A DNA stretch of 64,000 bases from Metopolophium dirhodum (Eukaryota; Arthropoda; Insecta; Hemiptera; Aphididae). The notes under the pieces were generated by a model. That model had not been told where the DNA came from, did not search any database, and saw only the letters and a list, made by a program, of their open reading frames with translations. This document shows positions 12,283 to 24,984 of this stretch, in pieces. The first letter of the stretch is position 1, and each line of letters opens with the position of its first letter. Both the position numbers and the translations under genes were made by a program. The DNA is taken from positions 31,648,241 through 31,712,240 of the forward strand of contig NC_083565.1 in assembly GCF_019925205.1 (NCBI RefSeq). Direction: 5' to 3'.

Positions 12283-12632
12283 GATTTTGATCCTCATTGT
12301 GCTGTACCAGGATGTATGACTAATACTGATGTAGAGGAGAATGAAGATATCAACTTTTTCCAACCTTCAACAGTAGGTTTTATAAACATCATAAATATTG
12401 TTTTAAAATAATTGTTGATGTCTATTCTTTTTTTCTTATTTTGTAGGAAAATGTATATGGTTGGAGTTTATCATTAGGTTGCCAGTTGACCGTAAACAGT
12501 TATGTGTGTCAACGACACTTCAGAATTGAAGATATTTTACATCCAAAATTATTAGTAAATGGGTAAATTCGAACAGTAAAAGTATTAGTACGTTCTGCTT
12601 TGCCAATACCAATGGATGCTGCTGAGGAGTAG
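12283..12632 (+). pseudogene. THAP-domain copy 2 with nonsense codon
   Basis: Exon equivalents 12283-12372 and 12447-12632 are collinear with copy 1 and keep the splice sites, CAVPGC and CQRHF. The codon aligned to TCA (Ser) in copy 1 is TAA at 12564-12566, ending the frame 22 codons before the original stop, which is still in frame at 12630-12632. One codon is also missing just before CQRHF. The zinc-binding residues survive, so a shortened product is conceivable. Loss of function in the duplicate is more likely. Confidence 0.65.
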
Positions 12633-13265
12633 TATTGTGCAAACAAACCCTCCTCCGCTGTCGCTTCAAACTGGAAAAATATAAAAATAAAAATAAATAC
12701 CAATTAATGATACCCAATCAGCTTTTTTTTTTAGATTAAATATTTTTACTTAAATTTAAGTTTTTCACATGCTTATTTGAGTTCTTATAATGATGTTTTT
12801 AAGCGCTTATTTTAATGATGTTTAGGACTACAATTCCCAAGCCCTGGTTATAACTATAATACTATTAACACTACTTTATTACTTATATAAATTAGTTAAG
12901 ATTGGCATATCAAATGAGAAGATACGATTTAACTTGCCGCTATCATAATTTAAACACATATATTTATATTTTATTTTTTTTTTTTACTTTAAATATTACA
13001 TTTTTATTTATGTGATCAACTTTATTTTGATAATACAAATAAAATAAATATGTAGCAAAAATACAACTATTTAACTATTTTCCATGAGGGGGGGGGGGGC
13101 AAAACATAAAATACGTAACAATAACTATTATAATATATTTATTTGTGATTTATAACAGAAAACCGTTCTTAATATTTTATTATTTTAATGCAGATAGTAT
13201 ATTTTAGTATAAGAATTATATAAATGTATTGATATGATATAATTATGTAGGGCGTAGGCAGTATA

Positions 13266-14327
13266 ATATATATAAATATAAATATGTTATAGGTATCTGG
13301 TATTTATACATTTATATATTGATACAAAACATAAAACATACCTATTTACTTTATACCTGTAAAAGTAAAAAGTAAAAATATATAAATAAAAATTACTCAA
13401 TATGTTAACTATGTATTGTAGTGTCATAATAATAAATAATAAATTGATAGTAATAATAATAACAATATTACGCACATTCATACATTCATGAAAATTAGAC
13501 CAATTTTGAATGCGTAAACTACAATAAATTAAACGTAATCTACGATTGTATACCCATTAGTTTTAATGTAGTTGGGGGGACTTTTGCAGATTATATCTGA
13601 GTGGTCAATTGCCCCCTCGGCCCCCCCTTCTCCGACGCCACAAAGAATAGGTATGTTACAATGGAAGAACCAATAAAAATAATATATCAATTTATTAATT
13701 GTTCGAATATCTCCATGACCATCGGCCACTATCAGGACGGATCCATGGGGGGGGGGGGGGGGCTAGGACCCAGCCCCCCCTAGACATATTTTTTACAAAT
13801 ATAAATATTATAAATTATATTAAATAACAAATAAACAAATTCTAAACATCTTTTCACATTGTCGCTTTATATATTAATAATAATCAATAATTTATTTATC
13901 ACATTGATTACCTATACTTACTATTATGACAACATTTTTAAATTAAGAATAAAGTATAATATTTTAATATAATTGTATTTGTGTTGTAAAAAAATTCCTC
14001 CCCCCCCCAGATCTTTGCTCTGGATCAGTGCCTGGCCACTATATACCTATAATCGCGAATACGTAGAACGAATAACGGCACTTTTCCCCTCCAAAAAGCA
14101 TCGATACGCGGATATTATAATTATTAAATACCTACAATAAATTGTTATAATTTAACGAGAATCGATGCGGCGTTGCTAAGATAATTTTAATTTCTTTTTA
14201 AGCTATAAACTGTCGCGACTCGTGGACACGTAATTACGCAAGTGGTCTCTTCTGAACGGTCTACGCACAAAGTATAGCAGTTTTTCAATAGTTTTAACAG
14301 TTTTCAAAAAAAAAAAAAATATATTTA
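13266..14327. other. repeat debris with G-runs, no gene seen
   Basis: Contains G runs (13750-13762) and C-rich stretches near 13615 and 13997 next to GCCAC-type ends, typical of old hAT-like termini. The open frames here are low-complexity. Confidence 0.45.
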
Positions 14328-14712
14328 GCTCTTGTAAATTAGGTATTTCAGTTAAAATTATTAACGCATATTCTTATACTAAATTTTAGAGGACCATAGT
14401 TAATATCCTAGCGAACGAAAATTGATTATTTGACTGTCAAAATGTTCAGGAAAAAAGCTTTACCGGAATCCAACAAAAAATATATAGTGATCATACCATT
14501 TGAAAAAATAAAGTCGATTTTATTATTGGCATACAATACTGTGTGTTTAAAAATGTTGAAAATATTATAAAAAAATTGCATTTTAAAAATAAAGAAACAC
14601 GCGTCTTTTTTTTCATTTTAACGAAACTATATCATCGATCGATAATTGTAAAAAAAAAAAAACCACGTACAATGACAATAGGATACATCACTTTGTATAT
14701 TTTTTGTGTAGT
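14328..14712. repeat. dispersed repeat, copy 1 of a pair
   Basis: Collinear with 24377-24775. Shared landmarks include GAGGACCATAGTTAAT, AAAAAAGCTTTACC and CACGTACAATGACA. No coding frame is conserved between the two copies. Confidence 0.8.
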
Positions 14713-14950
14713 AAAAAATTATACAATAATATAAAGACGTTAAGGCCCCTGCAAATGTGTCATTTTTAAGGAGTCGTGTTTAGGCAATTATTTCGTTCCT
14801 TCGATTACTGATCGTCTTTGTGTGTGTAGTTAATGATAATGTCAGGTAACGCGAATGTAATTTAAATAAAAATTATTAATGAAATGAGTAACGTAATTGA
14901 GTTTCTTATCGAAAGTATAATTTACCCAACACTTGGGATAATTTATTGTT

Positions 14951-15520
14951 AGTAGTTCTGATGATCAAGCCAGGATTAAGACCCTAGGCTGACAGCGGTA
15001 TTTATATAGTCACGATCACAGCTATCAAATAATCATAATATGAAGAAAAACCAAGTTCGGAGGAAAGGAAATTACTAGTTTACTAGTTTCAACAATTATA
15101 TTATATAGGGGGACGGAGTGGCCGAGTGCGACGCAGCCGACCCGAGTTTAATTCCTCGGCCATGGGCGGCATTTTTCTTCGGACAAGTCACGGTGTCCGG
15201 AGAACAAGTGCTGCCATCCCCCACCCGGGCATGGCAGATACCTACGGGTGCCTTCTTGAAAATCTGCCAAAAACTACACACACGTGTTTACCAACCAACT
15301 GTATCCTCCCCTACAAATAAACAAACAAACAGCTAATGGCCATAGTTGCCGGGCTTAAATGATCAATTAAAAAAAAAAAATTATATATAATAGTCTAAAG
15401 TAAATTATGGTTCACTTAGTAAATCTAACTTCGTACACATTCCCGACACCCCTAACATTTAGAAATTAGCCTTCTATGCGGCACCCGAAGTAAAATCCTG
15501 GGACCGCCTATGAAGATAAT
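14951..15520 (+). repeat. dispersed repeat interrupted by a SINE
   Basis: Bases 14951-15107 and 15381-15520 together match, in inverse orientation, 26440-26722. Shared marks are the CCTAGGCT.ACAGCGGTATT block, GTGATTGTGACTATATAAAT on one strand, and TTACTTTAGATTAT..CAATTGTTGAAAC-like junction sequence. The SINE accounts for the interruption. Confidence 0.8.
15108..15380 (+). mobile_element. tRNA-derived SINE
   Basis: The head GGACGGAGTGGCCGAGTGCG holds an A-box-like motif. GAGTTTAATTCCTCGGCC resembles a B box about 40 bases on, as in a tRNA-derived pol III promoter. The body ends in a 13-base A tract (15368-15380). TTATATA borders both sides as a probable target-site duplication. The inverted paralogue at 26440-26722 lacks the insert and shows the empty site. 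The ORFs that cross this element are chance frames. Confidence 0.8.
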
Positions 15521-17790
15521 TCGATAGACACAAATAACTATTGTGTGTGTACTATATTGTTTAAGGGCGATTGTAAACTCCGCCGGAATACTGGTCACAT
15601 AAAAAGGCAGTGAAAAGGTCTAATGCATACTCCGCCAATTTTATTTTCTTACCTGTAATGGGTTTATGGAAACTCCGCCGGTATTAAAGGCGAATGTAAG
15701 TTTCAGATTTAGTTCCTACACGTCGGAAAAGGTTAAAAATGAACAGCATACGCAGGATTTTTCAATGGGGGGGGGGGGGGTGTCTTGAAAATTAGTTACA
15801 ATTTTATTTTTGTTTTGTCCAGTACAATAATTTCAGACGTTTATTCGAGGTATATTAAAATGTTTGTAACTTTTCAACTTTTCTGGTAGAAAAAATGCTT
15901 TGATCTTCGGTGCCCAACGTATGTTTTTGGAATCAAATTGGAACTAGTTGGTACTTTTAGCAGGTCGAAATTTAAAATGCTCAGCGATTTTTAAAATAAT
16001 TGGAGAAAAAAAAATGAAAATTTATTAAAATTGTTTGGTAACCATCCTCACTTGGATTCTATTTGATTGGTTTAAATTTCTTTTCTATAAATGTCAATAA
16101 AAAATTATTTATCCGGTCAAAAAGCTTAAAAATGTAATACGTAAGGTTTTATTATAGGTAATATATTAACGATACATAGGTATCATGGTTATTTTTTATA
16201 AGCATTTAAAGTTCAAATTTCGTAAAAACCACAGTTAATTTGTATGGCTAGACAATTTAATACAAGGTCTTTCATTCAAATAATTACAGATAATTTTAGG
16301 AAAATTGGTATGCAAATATACAATGTTTTTTCAAAAATGAATTCATTCTGGTCAGATGTATATGAAATTTACGTCTTGCTTACTATAGTTGACGACAGTT
16401 GAAACTTATTGATAAATATTTTTTTTTAAGATGTATTATACGGCAATGGGGGGGGGAGGGCTTCAGCCCCAGTGCCGCAAGTACGCCAATTTGGGCCCGT
16501 GTGTAAATAAAATGAATGGGCCCCCTCCCTTACTTTTGAAAATTGAAAAATTAATCCATTGACTATTGTAAAATTAATTTTTCCAAATTTGAAAACATAC
16601 TTTGGAATTTTGAGTTTTTACTCATACAAAATAAGGTTAACATAATTAAAACGCGTAGGTACCTATGTATTTACAAATAAATAAATGTAATAATTTGTAG
16701 CCTTTTTTACTCATTTTAAATATAAATAATTATCAAATAACAAGTAAATTGAACATACCATTCATTAACAGTCAATTAGAAACTCAAAAATAAATACTGT
16801 ACTCACTTTAAAAAATTATGGCTATTATATAATTTATTTATTATTTTATGAATTTAATTATTCAAATAAATATCGCAACTAAGTTTTCACATACGTTATC
16901 AAAATGGATAGCTTATTGACCGACTACAATATAAAATGCGTTTTTCTCGCATAACAAAAATAGGCACCAATAATTGAAACGCGTAAACACACTCACACTA
17001 AACCGGTCAAAATGCGCGTTCCTTCGTATGACGCACTTTAATCGATTGCCATCAAACTTTTTTAATTTCGGTTATACAGTCCGCAAAAGAAACGTTGATG
17101 GATGATAATGTTGGGTACAAAACAAAACCGATTATAAGATTATCAAACCAAAATCAAGTTCTGTATCATTGTTATCCGTAATGAAAAGTCGTAAATGTTG
17201 TGTATGTCAAAAAATATAGATTATAAGATATTTGTATCTTTCGCCCTACGTCGAGTCGGGATCATGGCTTAAGATTTATCTTAAGCTATGGTCGGGATAC
17301 TATTAATATCAGCTTGTAGCTTGTCGTATTTTCCCGTAATTCCGTATACGTTTTGCTTAAATTAAGTATATTTTAATGTATACTATAGTTGGCTGTACCA
17401 GCGTATAAAGTTTCAATAACAAATTGAAATTATTATATATTCATATTATATTGTTAATATATAGAAATTAATGTAAACGGCTGGACAGATTTTTATGAAA
17501 TTTGGTAAAGAGATTATTATTATTACGCCTGTTAGTGCTGTGGTATAAATGATAAAATTTGAAGCAATTATTTCATGAGATTTTTGAAGAAAAAAATATT
17601 AATTTTAAGGTCTGAAAAATTTAAAATTCTTTAAAATTCCTTAAAACCTAGACATTTTTTCAGAGTTTATGAATATATAAAAATTTAAATCGGACATTCC
17701 GAAGTATGTTTATTTAACACCGCTTTTTGGTCTAAAACTTATGAAAAATACGTTTTCGGCGATCCCTTTAATCACAAGAATATCATCAAT
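15521..17790. other. gene-free repeat-rich stretch
   Basis: No gene is supported. There are G runs at 15769-15780 and about 16448, short repeats of AACTCCGCCGG at about 15578 and 15670, and weak family A homology around 16030-16330. Confidence 0.45.
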
Positions 17791-17794
17791 TATA

Positions 17795-17925
17795 CTTGGT
17801 AATATTATAGGCTGATCGTCTTTTTTATACAATGATGTAATACAATTGAATTCAAATTTAACACCATCCATTTCAATGACCCACTTGTAACCTACTGTAC
17901 AGCAAATCGACACCCACTTACTCGC
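17795..17925 (-). repeat. family A dispersed repeat, terminal fragment
   Basis: Contains the family A segment with TATCATCAA.TATACTTGG, TATACAATGAT, GAATTCAAATTTAACACCAT and CTACTGTACAGCA, in minus orientation. The 67-codon ORF over it is repeat sequence. Confidence 0.75.
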
Positions 17926-18618
17926 CTATCTTCGAATTGTATAGATTATTCAAAATATGGATATTAATTAGTGGAAGAAGTTTGATAATAAACAACTAGA
18001 ATCCATTAAACGCACATAATATATTACTAGTATTATTATACAGTCTGTTGACCGTTAGTGGCAAACGCGTTGAGCGATAAATGCAATAAGGTCAATCAGA
18101 TTTAATATAATGATATTACAAAAACTGATTAATCAATAAATGTGGATAGCTAGAGTGAATTTAATTTACTTGTCTACTCTAACCAGTAACAGAAGACAGC
18201 TGGCATATTCAAAGATACTTTTACACATAGAGTGCAGTTTTTTATACAAAAAAATGTATAAAATAATTTTTTGTCAAGCAGAAAATTAATAATAAATGTT
18301 GTAGGCACTAAATTAATTTTAATAATATTAAATTATAAATTATAGAATTACATTTTTTTTTGGTTATTAAGTAATTGTAATTAAAGTTGTTTAGTTTATT
18401 TTAAATTAGATAAAGTCATCAATTTATAAACTAGTAAAAATAGGTAATTATCAAATTAAAATTGTAAATGTATTTACCATATTAGATATTACACAATTTA
18501 AAGTTATTTCTTGCATATTTTCACAATTTTGATACTTTTTAGTGCATAAGAATACTCGTTCTAATTATACATATTATGATAAAACATTAACACATTATAT
18601 TCAGCTTTAATGAGCATT
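17926..18618. other. AT-rich spacer 3' of the Kelch-like gene
   Basis: No gene, terminal repeat or RNA is recognisable. Confidence 0.5.
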
Positions 18619-18624
18619 TTTATT
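18619..18624 (-). terminator. candidate polyadenylation signal of the Kelch-like gene
   Basis: AATAAA on the minus strand about 145 nt beyond the Kelch stop codon. Position and sequence fit, but AT-rich sequence produces such hexamers often. Confidence 0.35.
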
Positions 18625-18768
18625 TGAACAAATATAATATATTAGTTTAAAAATATAAAAACATTTAGATCAAACAATTACAAATTGATAAAATTTTAAT
18701 AAATGGTTTATAATAAATAACACAAAATAATGTACATCAATGTATCATTGTGTATGATCCATAGTATA

Positions 18769-21700
18769 CTAACAATGGGAAAAATAATTATGAAATTTGG
18801 TGACTACTGTTTTATCTACGATTACTCCATCAACATAATCATAGTTACTTTTCGGCAATTTTTCTATGGACCAGGTATTGGTGTTGGGATTGTATATTTC
18901 TATAGAACCCAACTGCTCTTCTGACAGATCATTAAATCCAGCAATAACATACAGCAAGCCATCTAATACACCTAGATTAAAAATTAATTTTAATTCAATA
19001 CAGTTAAAAGATATCTTCAAAAAAATATTGATCCTACTTAATATATAACTGTAGTGAGGCAAATGCAAATCAGCAATATATGTCCAAGCTCTAGAACCAG
19101 GTTTGTAGACTTCTACACTTCTAAGACATCCTGATTCATTTCTACCTCCAACAGCATACAAAAAACCATCCAAAACACCCACCGAAACATTACTGCGACA
19201 TACTGACATTTCAACAACTGATGTCCATGTGTCAAGAGTGGGATCATAACATTCGACAGATTTCAAATATGAAATACTACCACCATCAACATCATGAGAA
19301 CATCCTCCTATCTATACACGATTGAATATTAAAATATATTATAAACTTAAAACAAAATATCTAATAAAATAGTAATCTACCACATATAAAAGGTTATTGA
19401 GTACTCCGACACCCATATCATATCTCTTGGTATCCATATTAGATATCATTCTCCATTCTTGATAATTCATATCAAAGACTTCTGCACTATTCAAACATCC
19501 AATACTCAAACTGAATCCGCCAACCTAACATTTTATATTACAAAATATATTTAAAATATAAAATAAGTTGATTATGTATAAGAAACTTACTACATATAAA
19601 CAGTCGTCTAAAACACCAAATCCGTAATCACATCTTTCGACTGACAAGTCATTTATAGATACCAAACTAGAGGATTGTAAAGATAAATCAAGCATTAAAA
19701 CGCATGACTCATTACACATAGCAAACACAAAGTTATCTTTAATTAAGGCTAAACCATGACAAAAATGATAATCCAAATTAATTTTTGTTGAAAATTGCCA
19801 CAAGCTAGTTGTTGGGTCATACCAGTGGATTTCCCAAAAATCATTTTCTTCATGATGACTGAACACTAGAATAACCTGATAAGATTAAATAAATAACATT
19901 ATTGTAAAGTTAAATTAATCAAAATAGAATCATACCTTTTGTCCAGACTTTCTAGGTGTATTTCGAATAGTTTGTGGAATAGTTACAAGCTGTTGTGTCT
20001 TAAGTGCATGTAATTGAAAAGCTTCTATTATATAATCTTTACCTAAAAATATTATTATAAGATATATAAGATTAAATTTATAATAAACCCATATTTATGG
20101 GGAAAAAACATACATTTAAGACTGTTTTTAAGAAGAGGTTCTACAACTACATTAGTTGATATGTAGTCTAAAGATGCTAGTGGCAAACGTACATGTTCCA
20201 TTAATTTAGGCAAACTATCATATCTATCATTTAGTTTATAGTTTACCCATTTAATGACACATTCATAAACCTAAAACAAATAAATACAATAAAATTCAAA
20301 TTTAGTTATATGAATTTTAGAAAGAAAAAAAGATTTTATCAAGAACAATCAAAATTTTTTTTTTCAAAATTTGAAAAAGTTCTCAAGGCTATAATAATCT
20401 CAAAAAGTCAAAATATTTCGAAAATGTTACCATATAAGGAAAGTTCTAATATAAATATTCTTTTTTGAGTACCACAAAAAAAATTAAATAGATTAAATTT
20501 ATAGATACTAATTATTCAATGAGATACAGGCGTTTGAAAATATGCGTGTGACGTCATAGAGCTGAAATCGGAATGGTGGTGTATATTTTATGTGTAAAAG
20601 TGTTTAGATTAACTTAATTTTATTTTTTTATGTAACCTTAAGTATTTTGTGTGTTTATAGTTTTTATATACTTTCTAGTTTTTTTATATTAGATAAAACT
20701 ATTATACTAAATTTTGTATAATTTGGTTTACACAGCAATACAACGTGATTCGCGAACCAATATTTTTACTTAATTATAATTTATAATATGTATACAATAA
20801 CAAGATATATTAAATTTTAAATCATACCATTGTCTTAAGAACATAAATATACTAAGAATAATAGAAAAAATTTTGAAATACTATTGTTAGTCATTAAAGT
20901 CATTGTGTAAATCAAACTACTTTTACATGTAAAACATGGGTGGCTGCTCACTTGTCGGCTCTATAACGTCACGCGGCCATTCATCAACTCTAACTATCTC
21001 GTTGAAAAATCATTTTTTTAATTTTGAATTTTAACAAAAGTTTTTCATTATTTGGACTACTATAATACACCAATAAACTTAAAATCAAAAATATTAAAAA
21101 TGATTTGTTCTTTAAAATGTAGTTATGACATCAATCAGGCAGCTCAATCTTTTTTTTGCTAAGTCTTGTATAAGTATATATTTATTTATTAAACCACTCA
21201 AAAATAGATATTTCCTTGGTGAAAATTTGATGATAACTTAACTAATACCATTATTTTGACCTGGTAAGCTATTTAAATGCTCTTTGTATAATAAGACAAA
21301 AAATAATTTTTTTTTTTAAGGTTTTAAATCAATTTTTAATATAATATATGGATAACAACTTATTGTAATATATTTTAAATTGAAATATTGTTAAGAGGAC
21401 GCTACACAGATATTTGTTGTCTCGTCTTACAAGTAGCACAAGTACATAGCACATTTTACGCTCAGCAGATCACATTTAGCTCTTTTAAAATATAAAGGTA
21501 ATATAATGATCAATACTCTGTTCAAAATAAGATAATGACCCGGCGCCCTAGTTGTGCGCATGAGCGTGGCTTTGTTCCATGTCGCCGTAGTGAGAACGGC
21601 GCCTGACCGTTGCAGAATAAAAATTGGTTGCTGCCAGGTCATCTTCTTATTTTGAACAGAGTATAGGGAGTTTCATAGGCTTTATGTTTTATTTTAACTT

Positions 21701-23223
21701 TAAAGCGAGTTATGAGCATTTTAAGATGTACAAACAGGTTAACAATTTTAAAATTCTCATTTAAAATATAATAAAACCTATGATATGCCCTAGATAATAA
21801 TTTTACCTTTAAATTGTATAAGATGTCAATTCACTCTAATTTTTAAACTAACGGAGCTAAACGTGATCTGCTGAGCGTAAAATTTGCTGTATTTTACAGA
21901 CTAGGAAGATGGAGACAACAAGTGTCTGTGTAGCGTCCTCTTAATGAATAATAATTGTTATAGGTGGTTTAATTTATTTAGTTTTATAATTTGTTACTCA
22001 GTTACAGACCTTAATCTACTACAGTTTATTGTAAGAAATAAAAATATTATAAGTACGATATACATTGTGGCTAATAGAGATATAATAATCAATCTTTAAG
22101 GATGAAATAATGTACATAGATTATTATTTTTTTTTTTAATTGTGTGATTTAAAGTCTCTATTTATTATTTAACGTGATAAGTTTATCATATTTTCTAACA
22201 TGGTATAAGTGTACAACCGCCAATACATATATTTCTTGAGATAAAAATATCCAACCCATCAGTGAACAGGTTAATATAATATGTAAGTAAATTGATATTC
22301 CATTTAATATAATAATGTACTATACACATACTATTATGAATTTTAGTTTACTTACTTTTTCTTCAGATGGGGCATTAAGAACATTACTGGAGATAAGCTC
22401 AATCACTTCTTCAGTAGATAAAGATAGAAATTCTTTACCTTTAACCACATCTCTGAAAATCATAACCATTCATATTAATATACTATTATTTATACAAATT
22501 ATTAACAAAACTAGATAATCAAATTAAATTTATCATACAGAAACTTTTTTCTAATGTATGCTTCAGAACTTGACAACAATTCTAAACAGTTATGTAAGTC
22601 AGCAAATGCTCTAATACCAATACAATGTTGAGGATCTAGTTGTGTTTGTAAAAACTCAATACACGCGCTTTTTACAAAGTCTAACTGAAAGAAATTTGCT
22701 GCTGGTAACAGAACCTTGAGAACATAACAATAATGCATTTCAATCATATTGATGAATGTCTACCACAAATCAAATATTTATTATTACCTGTACATTTTCT
22801 TTGCTTATCATAATTTGGCCAGTGTAAATATAATCCACCAACAGTTGCAAAACGGTTGAATCTAACTCTTTTATATTAACAACATCTTTTTTGCTTTCAT
22901 TGAAATTACTGAACATTGCCAGAAAATATTGACTAGCAGACATTAATACAACCCTATGACCAAATATTGTTGTACCATCATCCGTTTTCAATGCAATATC
23001 ACACAAAGCTTCATCTCTAAATCAAACATCTGTTATTAATATTTATTCTACTAGGATTGAACGTGTAACAGGTCACAACATACTTGCGTAAAGATTGTAG
23101 TACTTCAAATACTTTAACAATGTGAGAGCAATTTGTATAGTTTGTTGATTCACATTCACTGGATTTCGAAACATCCATTTGATCACTTTCATAATTCGGC
23201 GCACTGTGTATGGCATCCGCCAT
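18769..23223 (-). CDS. BTB-BACK-Kelch protein (Kelch-like, Cullin-3 adaptor)
   Basis: Ten exons join with consistent phases into 599 codons: 23084-23223, 22788-23016, 22539-22714, 22356-22452, 20114-20270, 19936-20042, 19591-19875, 19381-19524, 19050-19311, 18769-18971. It starts at MADAIHSAP, with stop TAG at 18769-18771. The BTB domain is at about residues 48-150 (CDIALKTDDG, FGHRVVLMSAS, YIYTGQI). BACK follows at about 155-270 (EFLSLSTEEVIELIS, VYECVIKWVNY). Kelch blades run from about 305 to the end, with LYAVGG and variants, and RSVEVYKPGSRAWTYI-type strands. Such proteins bring substrates to Cullin-3 ubiquitin ligase. The length is normal for the family. The first blade lacks its Gly pair and the last has IAGF, so the propeller is somewhat diverged. 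The exon 9 donor is uncertain (19050 or 19038; both keep phase). A paralogous pseudogene lies at 58199-59676 on the same strand. Confidence 0.88.
21391..21944. mobile_element. TTAA-flanked MITE in Kelch intron 4
   Basis: GAGGACGCTACACAG at the left and its exact complement at the right are each bordered by TTAA (21391-21394 and 21941-21944). The inverted repeats continue inward imperfectly for about 90 bp. TTAA target duplication is the habit of piggyBac-type elements, but the tip sequence does not settle the superfamily. No coding capacity. A degraded relative is at 3617-4003. Confidence 0.8.
21514..21663. mobile_element. nested TA-flanked MITE
   Basis: A 150-bp element inside the TTAA MITE. 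CTCTGTTCAAAATAAGA at the left and its complement at the right are each bordered by TA, with a GC-richer centre unlike its surroundings. TA duplication fits a Tc1/mariner-type element. The outer element must be older. Confidence 0.8.
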
Positions 23224-24376
23224 TTTATGGATATATATTTTGAAATATTATTAAAAAAACGTGAATAATTGTATATAATATATTTTATTGTGTGAAATAA
23301 ATAATTATGAAATGAAATTTGAACTCTGGAGCCAGGAATACGCATGCGATTATTGCGATTATTAGTACGACCGTTATCACGCGCAATTTATATCGAGTGA
23401 TAAGCACTTGTCCGATAATGATGAGAATGTTAACCTACGGCGGTTAACCTGTGACCAACTTGTGGTGGTGTTGCACAACAAGTCGGGAGATTTTTTCGTG
23501 TTTTTTGTCCTAGCGCAGCGTACCGAGCGAGCCACTGGTGTGCATGTGGATATTCTTATATAAATTATCTATGTATGCGACGAGTACTGAAACGCATGCG
23601 CACTGCAAATCAGTGCCCTAGACCTAGACCCTAATCAACGGATTAATCCGTGATCTTGTCTTTTAATCCGTGCCCTAATCCCATGCGACTCGTCATTAAT
23701 GATGTCTTCAACACGTCGTATCTAGGTTAGGTGTTTGATTTGCCACCCGGCAGTTGTAGCTGTTTTTAAACTTTTCAATACTAAACGTTATTATGAGACT
23801 TCATATAAATCATTTGCCGAAAAATGTCCAGTAATTTGTGAACTTCATAAATCAAAAATTCAGAACCTGCATATAAAATATTAAGTGCACGAATCATACA
23901 ACAATTTCATATAGTTAGTTGAGAGCAAGTCTCACAATTTTTCTAAATAATTTTAAATTTTTAACCCAATTTTCTATTTACATTATAATTATTATAAATT
24001 TGTATTTTATTTTATTTTAATTAATCTAATCGGTAATTATCATTTTATTTCCACTAGGCCACTATCACTATGTTACTGTTGCATTATAATGAGTAATATG
24101 TTAAGAATATTTGCTTTGAATTTTGATGGCTCCCGATAATGCTCAAAATTCCCAATGTGGCACTCCAAAAATATTATTTGGTGACCCCTGCACTAACCTA
24201 TCCTGTTCTGTAATCACTAATCTGTATTTATGTGCTACAAATTTTACAAATTAATAATTATCAAAGAATTTCAACTGCTAAGTTCATACTTTGCATGTGA
24301 TACCTACCAATATAGGGAACTTATGGTTATATATAATTTCAAGTTATAAAAATTAGTTATAAGAAAAAATTAATTT
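23224..24376. other. upstream region of the Kelch-like gene
   Basis: The Kelch promoter should lie in the first few hundred bases. The stretch 23340-23530 is GC-richer than average. No TATA box or other element can be called with confidence. Confidence 0.35.
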
Positions 24377-24775
24377 GCTCTTGTAAATTTAACCTATACT
24401 AATTATTTCAATTAAAAGTATTAATGCATAATATTATACTAAACTTTAGAGGACCATAGTTAATAAACTAGCGAACCAAAATTGATGATTTTAAATCATT
24501 GATTTAACTATCAAAATTTTCAGAAAAAAAAGCTTTACCAGAATCCATTAAAAAAATATAGTTGTTACCTTTTGAAAAAATAAAGTTAATTTTGCTACTG
24601 GTACACCTGCGTGTTTAAAAATTTTGAAATTGTTATAAAAAAAATTGCCTGTTAAAAATAAAGAAACACATCTTTTTTCGTTTTAACGAACTTCTATGTC
24701 ATCGATCCATAATCGTTAAAGAAACCCACGTACAATGACATAAGATACATCCTGTATAATATAATATGTTAAACT
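24377..24775. repeat. dispersed repeat, copy 2 of a pair
   Basis: Diverged direct copy of 14328-14712. Neither end shows obvious inverted repeats. Confidence 0.8.
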
Positions 24776-24984
24776 TTTTTATAACTTCCATATGTCAACT
24801 GTTAGGACTATATTACAACTATCCGGTCAGCCACTGGTGGTCCGACAATGAATTGGCCTCTATTGCCAGCTATTATAATCATGACAATTACATTTTTGAC
24901 GAGAATTCAAAAATAGCCGTTATATACCGTAATAAAAATAACAAAAGACCCCCGATTCTGACCTCATTATTCAGCTCTTATTAG
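24766..24984 (+). CDS. unrecognised 72-codon open frame
   Basis: The frame runs just past a dispersed repeat and reads GLYYNYPVSHWWSDNEL, then IASYYNHDNYIFDEN, with balanced composition unlike nearby chance ORFs. The spacing of a W-x-x-x-x-E-x-x-x-x-A motif and a following I/V strand faintly recalls the end of OTU-type protease domains found in some transposons. That is a guess from pattern only. It may be a fragment of a mobile-element gene or chance. Confidence 0.25.
   Translation: MLNFFITSICQLLGLYYNYPVSHWWSDNELASIASYYNHDNYIFDENSKIAVIYRNKNNKRPPILTSLFSSY

Larger units (their letters stand above)
8995..13265 (+). repeat. tandem segmental duplication, copy 2 (THAP locus)
   Basis: Direct repeat of 795-6430 with the same order of landmarks. 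It lacks the two copy-1 insertions but has its own stretch of about 0.5 kb (roughly 11680-12185) upstream of the THAP exons. Its THAP reading frame carries a nonsense codon. The unit might be a large transposon rather than a host segment, but no shared terminal repeats were found at the edges. Confidence 0.85.

Noticed and set aside
15096..15336. Three overlapping ORFs of 61-72 codons on both strands
   Set aside because: They are frames through the GC-richer tRNA-derived SINE.
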